Made by a program: the position numbers and the translations under genes
Notes under the pieces: generated by a model
Databases searched by the model: none
What the model was told of the DNA's origin: nothing
The model's input: only the letters and a program-made list of their open reading frames with translations
Shown: positions 1 through 5,877 of the stretch, one piece after another
Layout: each line of letters opens with the position of its first letter
How positions within the stretch are numbered: the first letter of the stretch is position 1
Assembly: GCA_021827805.1 (NCBI GenBank)
Contig: JAKAUG010000413.1
Location: 1-8,460, forward strand
Origin: Bacillota bacterium
Lineage (GTDB): Bacteria > Bacillota > Sulfobacillia > RBS10-35 > JAJYVN01
Direction: 5' to 3'
DNA length: 8,460 bases

Positions 1-489
1 GACCTGGATCACCGCGGCCAGCAGGGCGGCGGGCAGGCCGGTGGCCGCCGCCGCCGCCGCGACCGGGGCCGTCAGCCAGGAGGGCGGCGCGGCGGCCTTC
101 ACCGGTTCCGGGGCCCCATCCGCGGTGGGGCCGCGCTCCGCGGCGTTGGCGGTCTCCACGGCCGCCAGTGCGCTGGCATCCGGCGCATGGAAGGCGGGGG
201 GCAGGGGGCCCCCGGGCAGGGCTGCGCTCCCCGACATCTGCGCCGTCACGGCGGGGATGGGCGGCTCGGCCGTCCGTGTCCATCCGGCCGCACGGGCGGA
301 CACCCAGAGCAGGAGCGCTCCGATGGCCAGAGCGGCCACCCCCGGCAGCGCGCGCGATGCTCGAACGGCGCGGGGCGCGTCACCCCGCGGGGACGACCTG
401 CCCCGCGCCAGTGTCCGCCAGGCGCGTCGCCCGTCACGGGCACGGGTCGTGCGGGGCGTCGCCCGCCACGTGGCCCAGGTGACCACCAT
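1..489 (-). CDS. Membrane-anchored protein, probable lytic transglycosylase (N-terminal part, partial)
   Basis: An open frame of 163 codons runs leftward from the ATG at 489-487 and off the window edge without a stop. A good ribosome binding site (AGGGGGG, complement of 497-503) sits 7 bases before the ATG. The protein has an Arg-rich N-terminus (residues 1-46) and one hydrophobic segment (about 48-70, containing GVAALAIGALLLWVSA). A low-complexity Ala/Pro linker follows (about 71-137). It ends in a helix containing TGLPAALLAAVIQV. That last stretch resembles the start of the soluble lytic transglycosylase (SLT/goose-lysozyme) fold, where '..LAAVIxxES' normally carries the catalytic Glu; here the Glu would lie just outside the window. 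I infer a peptidoglycan-cleaving enzyme outside the membrane. The gene is divergent from the DUF2953 gene. The catalytic domain is not visible, so the function is tentative, but the frame and start are well supported. Confidence 0.62.
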   Translation of the reverse strand, partial: MVVTWATWRATPRTTRARDGRRAWRTLARGRSSPRGDAPRAVRASRALPGVAALAIGALLLWVSARAAGWTRTAEPPIPAVTAQMSGSAALPGGPLPPAFHAPDASALAAVETANAAERGPTADGAPEPVKAAAPPSWLTAPVAAAAAATGLPAALLAAVIQV

Positions 490-568
490 TCCGCAACCCC
501 CCTGTGGGACGACCCTATGACCCGGATGGCCGACGCATGTCCTGTTCGCACGAGGGCATCCTCCGCGC

Positions 569-1126
569 GTGGCCGTGCTTTGGGCCCTCGGGGCCCTGCT
601 GCTGGTGAGCCTGGCGGTGCTCTGGCTTCCGCTGCGTTGGCGGCTGCGGTTCCGCACCCGTCGTGCGGCGCATCTGGTGCGTATCGAGGTGGGCCTTCCC
701 GGGATCGTCCTACGGCGCTGGCGCCTGGTGCCACGTCGGCATTCCACGTCCGGCCACACGACGGTTCGCTGGCATGCGGTGCACCCAGGGGCCCGCGGCG
801 GACACGCCCCCCACGTCGCCGCACGGCCGATCCTGCGCGCGCTGCGCGGGCATCTGGGCATCTCACGCCTCTGGATCCGGGTGCGCGTGGGGACGGGCGA
901 CCCGGCCCTGACCGCGCTCGTCTGCGGGGCGCTGTGGGGGCTGGTGGGGGCCGCGGCCGGCGTCGCCCTTTGCTGGGCCGGTGGGGGTGCGCCCCCACAG
1001 CTGGAGGTCGAGCCAGACCATCGTGGGGCCCGGCTGGAGGCTTCCGGGGAGTGCATAGGCCAGATCAGGCTCGGCCACGTTATCGTCGCGGCGGCTCGTG
1101 CGCTGTGGGTCGCCCGTTGCAGATAG
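569..1126 (+). CDS. ytfI: DUF2953 family membrane protein (YtfI-like)
   Basis: A 185-residue protein of unknown biochemical role. Residues 1-21 form a hydrophobic membrane segment, followed by a basic stretch (RWRLRFRTRR). The DUF2953 hallmark is a Gly-Thr-Gly-Asp-Pro motif (about 108-112), which leads directly into a second hydrophobic segment (113-138). A soluble tail follows. The family is typical of endospore-forming Bacillota and usually sits directly upstream of ytfJ, as here. The GTG at 569 is the only usable start: the upstream ATGs at 517, 526 and 537 are all out of frame. The binding site is weak (GAGGG at 552-556, 12 bases away). The stop at 1124-1126 lies 12 bases before the next start and overlaps its binding site, so the two genes are surely co-transcribed. 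The family call rests on the motif, its topology and the neighbour. Confidence 0.82.
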   Translation: MAVLWALGALLLVSLAVLWLPLRWRLRFRTRRAAHLVRIEVGLPGIVLRRWRLVPRRHSTSGHTTVRWHAVHPGARGGHAPHVAARPILRALRGHLGISRLWIRVRVGTGDPALTALVCGALWGLVGAAAGVALCWAGGGAPPQLEVEPDHRGARLEASGECIGQIRLGHVIVAAARALWVARCR

Positions 1127-1138
1127 GGGGGACGCCGG

Positions 1139-1627
1139 GTGGACGCGGAGCCTGAGGTGCCGGTGGGGCCGCATCCCATTCAGGGACTGATGCGCACCGC
1201 CATGCAGAGCCTGGAGGGCATGGTGGACGTGAACACGGTCGTGGGCGACGCGGTGGAAACCCAGGAGGGAACCGTGATCGTCCCGGTCTCGCAGGTCTCC
1301 TTCGGCTTTGTCGCCGGTGGCGGGGAGTATGGGGCCGCGCGCCGGCCAGCGGATGCCGGGCTGCCGTTTGGCGGGGGCAGCGGCGCCGGTGTGAGCGTGC
1401 GCCCGGTGGCCTTCCTCGTGGTGCAGCAGGGGAGTGTGCGGCTGTTGCCCGTCGACCAGCGGGCGGGTCTGGAGCGCCTGCTCGACCTGGCCCCGGAGGT
1501 CGTGGACCGCATCCTCGCGATTCTGGACCGGGAGCACCCCTCCGCGGACGGCGTGGCCGGGAAGGCACGGGCGAGGGTTGCCAGGCCAGCGCCCGTCGAG
1601 GGCACCCCTGTCGCCCCAGATGCCTGA
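1139..1627 (+). CDS. ytfJ: Sporulation protein YtfJ / GerW family
   Basis: A 162-residue GerW-family protein. In spore formers this family is made in the forespore and is linked to normal spore germination; the molecular activity is not settled. Visible family features are: an N-terminal 'HPIQGLMRTAMQSLEGMVD' region (residues 12-30); the core VNTVVGDAVETQEGTVIVPVSQVSFGF (31-57), where a pre-existing phrase 'GT.IIPVSkVSfGF' is the signature; a Gly-rich loop (PFGGGSGAGVSV, 76-87); and a final strand VAFLVVQQGSVRLLPV (90-105). The Pro/Ala-rich C-terminal tail (about 133-162) is longer than needed and is probably disordered. The GTG start is supported by GGGGGG at 1126-1131 with a 7-base spacer. 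DUF2953 lies directly upstream. Ku follows on the same strand. Confidence 0.92.
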   Translation: MDAEPEVPVGPHPIQGLMRTAMQSLEGMVDVNTVVGDAVETQEGTVIVPVSQVSFGFVAGGGEYGAARRPADAGLPFGGGSGAGVSVRPVAFLVVQQGSVRLLPVDQRAGLERLLDLAPEVVDRILAILDREHPSADGVAGKARARVARPAPVEGTPVAPDA

Positions 1628-1696
1628 GGCAGAAGCCACAAGTTGCCACCCGTCCCGTCCGCGTGGGCGGGCATCCTGGTGGGGGGGTGGCTGGCG

Positions 1697-2497
1697 TTGC
1701 GGAGCCTCTGGAACGGCGCCATCAGCTTTGGGTTGGTGCACATCCCTTGCCGGCTGTTTGCGGCCACGGAGGACAGGGATGTGCACTTCCGCCAGCTGCA
1801 CGCGGAGTGCCACACACCCATCGCCTATCGTAAGACCTGCCCGCGCTGCCGGCGGGAGGTGTCCGCCCAGGAGTTGGTGCGCGGTGTGGAGGTCAACCCC
1901 GGGCAATTCGTGGTGCTTTCCCCAGAGGAGCTGCCGGAGCAGGAGGGTGGGGGGGAACGCACCGTCGAGGTGCTCGACTTTGTCGAGCTGAGTGAGGTGG
2001 ATCCCCTGTATTTCTCCCGCTCCTATTTCGTCGGCCCTGGATCGGGGGGCGCACGACCCTATGCGCTCCTGCGCGAGGTTCTCCGCACCAAACGACGCGC
2101 GGCGGTCGCGCGGATCGCCCTGCGTGGCAAGGGCAGTCTGGCTCTTCTGCGCGTGCTCGGCCAAGCCCTGGTGCTGGAGCTCATGCACGACCCCGACGAG
2201 ATCCGCCCCTGGGCGGAGATGGAGGGACTGCCCGGGGAGGTGGCGGTGGGCGCGCGGGAGCTTGAGGTCGCGGGCGATCTGGTGGAGCGGCTCTCGGTCG
2301 GCTGGCAGCCGCAGCGGTACCAGAACGCGTATCGCAACGCCCTGGCCGAGGTGGTGGCGCGGAAGGCGGACAGTGGGCCCGCCATGGCACCCGCCGCCCG
2401 TCCTGACGAGGGCTACGCCGACCTGCTGGCCGCCCTGGAGGCCAGCGTGCAGGCGGCCCAGAGGCAGGACAGGGTACAGGGTGCCGCTCGCCGATGA
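1697..2497 (+). CDS. ku: Bacterial Ku protein, NHEJ DNA-end-binding
   Basis: Bacterial Ku forms a homodimeric ring that threads onto broken DNA ends and recruits LigD for non-homologous end joining. The N-terminus matches the family closely: RSLWNGAISFGLVHIPCRLF (residues 2-21), then a Cys/His cluster (C38, H39, C48, C51: HAECHTPIAYRKTCPRC), then ELVRGVEVNPGQFVVLSPEEL and YFSRSYFVGP. I place the start at TTG 1697 because Ku proteins begin 'M-RSLWNGxISFGLV'. A GGGGGGTGG run (1682-1690) lies 6 bases upstream. In-frame alternatives are GTG 1679 and TTG 1643, which would add an unusual Pro/Trp-rich extension. From 1697 the length is 266 residues, normal for bacterial Ku. The short tail (AQRQDRVQGAARR) lacks the long Lys-rich extension seen in some Ku proteins. 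The stop overlaps the LigD start (ATGA), so the two are translationally coupled. Confidence 0.95.
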   Translation: MRSLWNGAISFGLVHIPCRLFAATEDRDVHFRQLHAECHTPIAYRKTCPRCRREVSAQELVRGVEVNPGQFVVLSPEELPEQEGGGERTVEVLDFVELSEVDPLYFSRSYFVGPGSGGARPYALLREVLRTKRRAAVARIALRGKGSLALLRVLGQALVLELMHDPDEIRPWAEMEGLPGEVAVGARELEVAGDLVERLSVGWQPQRYQNAYRNALAEVVARKADSGPAMAPAARPDEGYADLLAALEASVQAAQRQDRVQGAARR

Positions 2498-3438
2498 ACA
2501 CGGGGCAAGTGCGGCTGACGCATCCGCAGCGGGTGCTCTGGCCCTCCGGCCCCGGGGGCCCGGCGCGGACGAAGGCGGACTATCTGGTCTACCTGGCCCA
2601 GGTTGCTCCGTGGGTGTTGCCGCACCTGCGGGATCGGCCGCTGGTCCTGACCCGTTACCCGCGTGGGGCCCAGGCGAAGGGATTCTACCAAAAGCAGCTG
2701 CCCGCGGGCGCGCCGCCCTGGCTGCGCTCCTTCCCGCACCTCTCCGCGGCCGGCCGGCTGATCCGCTACCTGGTCGTGGACAGCCCAGCGGCCCTGCTCT
2801 GGCTCGGCCAGCAGGCCGCTCTGGAATTCCACCCCTGGATGAGCCGGGTCGATGATCCGGAGCATCCGGACCTCGCGGTCATCGACCTGGATCCGATGCC
2901 CCCCACCGGCTTCGCGGAGGCCCGCGCGGTGGCCATGGCGGTGGGGGAGTTCCTGGACCGGGTGGGGGTGCGGGCCTGGCCCAAGACCTCCGGTGCGACC
3001 GGCGTGCATCTGTTCGTCCCCGTTCCCCGGGGCAGCCCCTGGCAGCAGGTGCGGGAGCATCTGGGGGCCCTGGCCCTGGCCCTCAGCAGGCGATGGCCTG
3101 AACGGGTGACGGTCGAGCGCGCGGTGCACAGGCGGGGCGGGCGCGTGTACTTCGACTACCTGCAGAACGGCGCGGGCCGCACCGTGTGCGCACCTTACTC
3201 CCCGCGGCCCCTGCCGGGGGCGCCCGTCTCGACACCCCTGCGCTGGGACGAGCTCGAACGTGGCACCAGGCCAGAGGACTGGAACCTGGAGACGGTGGCG
3301 CTCCGCTTGCGGCGACAGGGGGACGCGTGGGCGGACCTCCGTCGGGCACCGCCCCAGGACCTTGGGCCCCTGCGCGGTCTGGCCCCGGTTCCCAGCGGTG
3401 AGCGGTCTCAGGAGGAGGGTGGCGTATCGTGGCGCTGA
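2494..3438 (+). CDS. ligD: Stand-alone LigD-type primase-polymerase (NHEJ PolDom)
   Basis: This is a 314-residue archaeo-eukaryotic-primase-fold polymerase of the LigD PolDom type. It fills gaps at broken ends with nucleotides, often ribonucleotides, during Ku-dependent end joining. It opens with LTHPQRVLWP (8-17) and TKADYLVYLAQVAPWVLPHLRDRPL. The catalytic centre is visible: D131 and D133 in VIDLDP (metal ligands), the nucleotide-binding stretch SGATGVHLFVP (166-176, with H172), and the third acidic residue D221 in YFDYLQN. Classical LigD has 'SGGKGLH' at the second motif, so Ala-Thr replaces Gly-Lys here. No ATP-dependent ligase domain and no phosphoesterase domain are present; the protein stops about where the PolDom ends. 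The start ATG 2494 overlaps the Ku stop by 4 bases. The last 10 bases overlap the helicase gene. The polymerase assignment is firm; the symbol applies only to this domain. Confidence 0.93.
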   Translation: MNTGQVRLTHPQRVLWPSGPGGPARTKADYLVYLAQVAPWVLPHLRDRPLVLTRYPRGAQAKGFYQKQLPAGAPPWLRSFPHLSAAGRLIRYLVVDSPAALLWLGQQAALEFHPWMSRVDDPEHPDLAVIDLDPMPPTGFAEARAVAMAVGEFLDRVGVRAWPKTSGATGVHLFVPVPRGSPWQQVREHLGALALALSRRWPERVTVERAVHRRGGRVYFDYLQNGAGRTVCAPYSPRPLPGAPVSTPLRWDELERGTRPEDWNLETVALRLRRQGDAWADLRRAPPQDLGPLRGLAPVPSGERSQEEGGVSWR

Positions 3439-5030
3439 GCTGCCTGCCGGCCCTGCGCTGTCGCTGGGAGGCGCAGGGACTCCGTCTTCTCCCCTATCAG
3501 GTGGCCACGGCGGAGACCATCGTCGACGGCATGGACGGCCAGGGGATCCTGGCCGACGAGGTGGGACTCGGCAAGACCATCGAGGCCGGGCTTGTGGCCT
3601 CGGAGCTCATGGCCCGCCAACGCTGCCGCACGATGCTGGTCCTCTGCCCCGCGCCGCTGACCAGTCAGTGGCAGCGGGAGCTCTCTCAGAAGTTTGGCCT
3701 GCGTCTGGCGGTGAACCTGAGGCCCGAGCAGTGGGCCACCACGGGCCGGCTCATCGCGTCCATCGACCAGGCCAAGCGGGAGCCCGCCCGCGCGGCGCTT
3801 CTCGGCCGCCAGTGGGACCTGGTCGTCGTGGACGAGGCGCACAAACTGAAGAACCGGCAGACGCAGAACCACCAGTTCGTGGCGGGCCTGCGGCGCCGCT
3901 TCCTGCTCCTGCTCTCGGCCACCCCGCTGCAGAACGACCTCACCGAACTGTATTCGCTCGTTTCCCTGGTGCGGCCGGGCCTATTTGGGAGCTTCCCGGC
4001 CTTCTGGCGTGAGTTCCTTCTGGACCGCCGCACGCCCAAGGACCCCGCGGCCCTGCGGCGCATCCTGGCGCAGGTCATGGTCCGCCACCGCCGGACAGGT
4101 CTGGAGCGAGAGCAGGGGGCGCAATTGCCGCAGCGGCAGGTGGCCCTGCTGCCGCTCTCCCTGAGCGCGGCGGAACGCCAGCTCTACGACGGCGTGACGC
4201 AGGCGATCCGAGAGGAGTACTGGCGGCGGGTGCGTGGAGAGGGTTCGGTCCTGCCCCTGTTGACGCTGCAGCGCGAGGTTTGCTCCTCCGCGGCCGCGGT
4301 GCGTCGCACCTTACAGCACATGGAGACCGGGGAGTGGATCGGACCGGAGTTCGGCCAGCTGCGTGCGCTGGCGGACGCGGTCCAGGATCAGACCAAGGCC
4401 CAGGTGCTGGGCGGACTCGCGGGGGAGCTGCGGGAACGGGTGCTGGTGTTCACCGAGTTCCGCGCCACCCAGGAGTTCCTGCGCACCCAGCTTGAGGTGC
4501 GGGGCATCCCCGTCCTCCTCTTGCACGGCGCCCAGGACCGGGCCTCGCGTGATCGCGCGCTGCAGCGCTTCGCCGCCGAACCGCGGGCTGTGCTCATCTC
4601 CACGGAGAGCGGTGGGCAGGGGCTCAACCTCCAGTTCTGCCACAACCTGGTGAACTACGACCTGCCGTGGAACCCCATGCGCGTGGAGCAGCGGATCGGC
4701 CGCGTGCACCGCCTGGGGCAGCGCCAGGATGTGTACATCTACAACCTGTATGCCGAGCAGACGGTGGAGGAGCACCTGCTGCACCTCCTGGACACCAAGA
4801 TCCATCTGTTCCAGCAGGTGATCGGGGAGCTGGACGTCATCCTCCGGCGGCTGGAGAAGGGCGGGCGGCGCACCCTGGAAAGCCGGATCGCCGAGATCCT
4901 CTGGACATCGCGCGACGGGCGGGAGATGGGAGTGCGCTTCGAGGACCTGGGCAGGCAGTTCCTCTGGCAGCGGCGGCTGGTGCGTGAGCGGGAGGCGGCC
5001 CTGGCCGGAGCGGCTTCGGCGGACGGCTAG
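3429..5030 (+). CDS. SNF2-family (RapA/YqhH-like) DNA translocase
   Basis: A 533-residue superfamily-2 ATPase with both RecA-like lobes and little else. Lobe 1 has a Q-like LLPYQ (20-24), Walker A DEVGLGKT (43-50, K49), VVVDEAH (132-138) and LLSATPLQN (161-169). Lobe 2 has VLVFTEF (338-344), STESGGQGLNLQFCHNLVNYDLPWNP (391-416) and the arginine-finger motif QRIGRVHRLGQ (421-431). The spacing and wording of motifs V and VI are those of the RapA/SNF2 group. Such proteins move along double-stranded DNA and displace bound proteins rather than unwinding strands. The GTG start has AGGAGGAGGG (3410-3419) 9 bases upstream and overlaps the LigD-Pol end by 10 bases. The stop (TAG 5028-5030) shares its bases with the stop of the opposing HxlR gene. 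From its position in the Ku/LigD operon I infer a role in clearing or remodelling DNA near breaks. The sequence alone does not prove that. Confidence 0.93.
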   Translation: MALSCLPALRCRWEAQGLRLLPYQVATAETIVDGMDGQGILADEVGLGKTIEAGLVASELMARQRCRTMLVLCPAPLTSQWQRELSQKFGLRLAVNLRPEQWATTGRLIASIDQAKREPARAALLGRQWDLVVVDEAHKLKNRQTQNHQFVAGLRRRFLLLLSATPLQNDLTELYSLVSLVRPGLFGSFPAFWREFLLDRRTPKDPAALRRILAQVMVRHRRTGLEREQGAQLPQRQVALLPLSLSAAERQLYDGVTQAIREEYWRRVRGEGSVLPLLTLQREVCSSAAAVRRTLQHMETGEWIGPEFGQLRALADAVQDQTKAQVLGGLAGELRERVLVFTEFRATQEFLRTQLEVRGIPVLLLHGAQDRASRDRALQRFAAEPRAVLISTESGGQGLNLQFCHNLVNYDLPWNPMRVEQRIGRVHRLGQRQDVYIYNLYAEQTVEEHLLHLLDTKIHLFQQVIGELDVILRRLEKGGRRTLESRIAEILWTSRDGREMGVRFEDLGRQFLWQRRLVREREAALAGAASADG

Positions 5031-5362
5031 GCATGGTTGGTCCCTGGCGGCTGGCGGCCGATGCCGCGCGGGTCCTGGCAATCGGGGAGCCAGCGCTCGC
5101 CGAAGCTGCGCAGCAGATGGATGGCTGGCATCAGGTCCTGGCCCATCACGGTCAGCGCGTATGCGGTGCCGCGCGGTTTGGCGGAAACCACGCGGCGCTC
5201 GATGACCCGCGCATCCTGAAGACGGCGGAGGCGGCTGCTCAGAAGGCGCGTGTTGCCGGCGGCAGAGCCGAGCAACTCGCCGAAGCGGCGAGGCCCGCAC
5301 TCAAGATCGCGCAGGATCAGCAGGCAGCATTCATCGCCCAGCACGCGGGCGGACCGACGCAC
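5027..5362 (-). CDS. HxlR-family (DUF24) winged-helix regulator; true N-terminus may lie upstream past an in-frame UGA
   Basis: The open frame from GTG 5362 gives 111 residues. It shows the HxlR winged helix: VLGDECCLLILRDLECGPRRFGELL (about 7-31), recognition helix TRLLSSRLRRLQDARVIERRV (38-58) and wing ..GTAYALTVMGQDLMPAIHLLRSFGERW (65-91). Family members act as homodimeric repressors or activators, and many sense electrophiles or oxidants through a conserved Cys near the N-terminus. This start is poor. The only GGAGG is 14 bases away, and the frame lacks the usual first helix with that Cys. The missing piece (Cys-Pro-Val...) is readable directly upstream but with UGA at the Cys position; see the separate entry. 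The family Trp ('GGKW') is replaced by Cys in DECC. The gene is divergent from thioredoxin and its stop overlaps the SNF2 stop. It is either a recoded full-length gene, a truncated regulator, or one broken by a nonsense change. Confidence 0.85.
   Translation of the reverse strand: MRRSARVLGDECCLLILRDLECGPRRFGELLGSAAGNTRLLSSRLRRLQDARVIERRVVSAKPRGTAYALTVMGQDLMPAIHLLRSFGERWLPDCQDPRGIGRQPPGTNHA
5335..5351 (-). promoter_or_regulatory. SECIS-like hairpin downstream of the in-frame UGA
   Basis: On the minus-strand transcript, CGCCC-GCGUGCU-GGGCG forms a perfect 5-bp stem with a 7-nt loop. The loop begins 20 nt after the UGA and its first base is G. The described bacterial SECIS consensus is a stem-loop inside the frame, an apical loop roughly 16-37 nt after the UGA, and a G in the first two loop positions. 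This element satisfies it. A short hairpin is easy to get by chance at this GC content, so this is supporting rather than decisive evidence. Confidence 0.3.
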
Positions 5363-5389
5363 GGGTCAGGTCCAGTCCTCCACAGCCAT
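5363..5389 (-). other. Candidate N-terminal extension of the HxlR gene with UGA at the conserved-Cys position
   Basis: Upstream of GTG 5362, in the same frame, the minus strand reads ATG GCT GTG GAG GAC TGG ACC TGA CCC GTG (5389 to 5360), that is MAVEDWT-[UGA]-P-V. Aligned without gaps to B. subtilis HxlR from memory (C-EKELTLAVIGGKW), the UGA (5368-5366) falls on the conserved Cys and the Gly of 'GG/GD' falls at the same place 10 residues later. A G7 run (complement of 5391-5397) is 7 bases before the in-frame GTG at 5383-5381, a better binding site than the one available for GTG 5362. This fits translation beginning before the UGA. Readings are selenocysteine insertion, a nonsense mutation of TGC/TGT, or a sequencing error. 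Confidence 0.5.
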
Positions 5390-5403
5390 GCCCCCCCGGA
5401 CCC

Positions 5404-5433
5404 AGTGTAGCGACTTGTGCTTGCAAAGTGCAA
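5404..5433 (-). promoter_or_regulatory. Putative promoter of the HxlR gene
   Basis: On the minus strand a -35-like TTGCAC (complement of 5428-5433) is separated by 18 bases from a -10-like TACACT (complement of 5404-5409). The expected transcript would start near 5397, giving a very short leader before the ATG at 5389 or GTG at 5383. The -35 box lies inside the inverted repeat 5420-5434, as expected for an autoregulated gene. Confidence 0.42.
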
Positions 5434-5434
5434 G
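5420..5434. promoter_or_regulatory. Perfect inverted repeat, likely HxlR operator
   Basis: CTTGCA-AAG-TGCAAG has 6-base arms and a 3-base spacer. It is central in the region between the divergent HxlR and thioredoxin genes. It covers the -35-like elements of both putative promoters. A further CTTGC half-site occurs at 5439-5443 and a CTTG at 5414-5417. HxlR/DUF24 regulators bind dyads of this size in their own promoter region, so I infer that this is the operator of the adjacent regulator. Confidence 0.5.
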
Positions 5435-5449
5435 GACGCTTGCTAAGCT
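5421..5449 (+). promoter_or_regulatory. Putative promoter of the thioredoxin gene
   Basis: TTGCAA (5421-5426) and TAAGCT (5444-5449) are 17 bases apart, ending about 20 bases before the GTG start. The -10 box is a weak match. The -35 box lies within the inverted repeat, so a protein bound there would block this promoter. Confidence 0.38.
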
Positions 5450-5469
5450 GCCGTGCAGAGGTGAGCGTT

Positions 5470-5790
5470 GTGAGTGTTGCGGTCGTCTCAGACAACTTTG
5501 CGACTGAGGTCCTGGAGGCTTCCGAGCCCGTCCTCGCCGACTTCTGGGCGACTTGGTGTGCACCGTGCCGCGCCCTCGGACCCGTCATCGAGAACCTGTC
5601 CAAGACATACGCCGGCAAGGTCAAGGTCGTGAAGGTCGACGTGGACCAGGCACCGGATCTGGCCGTGCAGTATGGTGTGCGGTCCATCCCGACCGTCATG
5701 CTCTTCAAGGGCGGGCAGCCCGTGGGCCGCTGGGTCGGTGTGCAGCCGTCGGCCACCTATAGCAAGGCCCTGGATGAGCATCTGGACTAG
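5470..5790 (+). CDS. trxA: Thioredoxin
   Basis: A 106-residue thioredoxin, the normal length for the family. It reduces protein disulfides in the cytoplasm and is itself recharged by thioredoxin reductase. The active site is FWATWCAPCR (25-34, C30 and C33), WCAPC rather than the commonest WCGPC. The buried Asp is D24 (LADFW), the helix/strand core reads KVKVVKVDVDQAPDLAVQYGVRSIPTVMLF, and the cis-Pro is P74. The frame is open further upstream to 5428, but I chose GTG 5470. AGAGGTGA (5457-5464) is correctly spaced before it, the protein then has standard length, and the upstream codons overlap the putative promoter. It is divergent from an HxlR redox-type regulator, which may control it. A strong hairpin lies 36 bases after the stop. 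Confidence 0.95.
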   Translation: MSVAVVSDNFATEVLEASEPVLADFWATWCAPCRALGPVIENLSKTYAGKVKVVKVDVDQAPDLAVQYGVRSIPTVMLFKGGQPVGRWVGVQPSATYSKALDEHLD

Positions 5791-5825
5791 ACCCCGCGGG
5801 GCGGACCGGCAGGCGCAGGAGCCGC

Positions 5826-5861
5826 GTGGCCGGAGTGCGAACGTGGGTGCATTCCGGCCAT
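5826..5861 (+). repeat. Strong hairpin between trx and the SRPBCC gene
   Basis: Arms 5826-5838 and 5849-5861 pair over 13 bp, with only two G-U wobbles, around a 10-base loop. There is no T-run on either side, so it is not a standard intrinsic terminator. Its 3' arm ends 4 bases before the ribosome binding site (GGGAGGG, 5865-5871) of the next gene. It could act as a partial terminator, an RNA processing or stability element, or a translation modulator. Confidence 0.55.
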
Positions 5862-5877
5862 TGCGGGAGGGATTCGG

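Noticed and set aside
187..1155. 322-codon plus-strand open frame across the left part
   Set aside because: It is low-complexity Gly/Arg/Pro, overlaps the minus-strand membrane protein and DUF2953 in other frames, and has no binding site.
863..2188. 441-codon minus-strand open frame
   Set aside because: It lies opposite DUF2953, YtfJ and Ku, which have clear family motifs. The translation is His/Arg/Gly/Pro-rich without motifs, a typical shadow frame at this GC content.
5390..5409. Genome-wide reassignment of UGA as an explanation for the HxlR stop
   Set aside because: TGA is the natural stop of YtfJ (1625), Ku (2495), LigD-Pol (3436) and the SRPBCC gene (6310), so UGA is a normal terminator in this organism.
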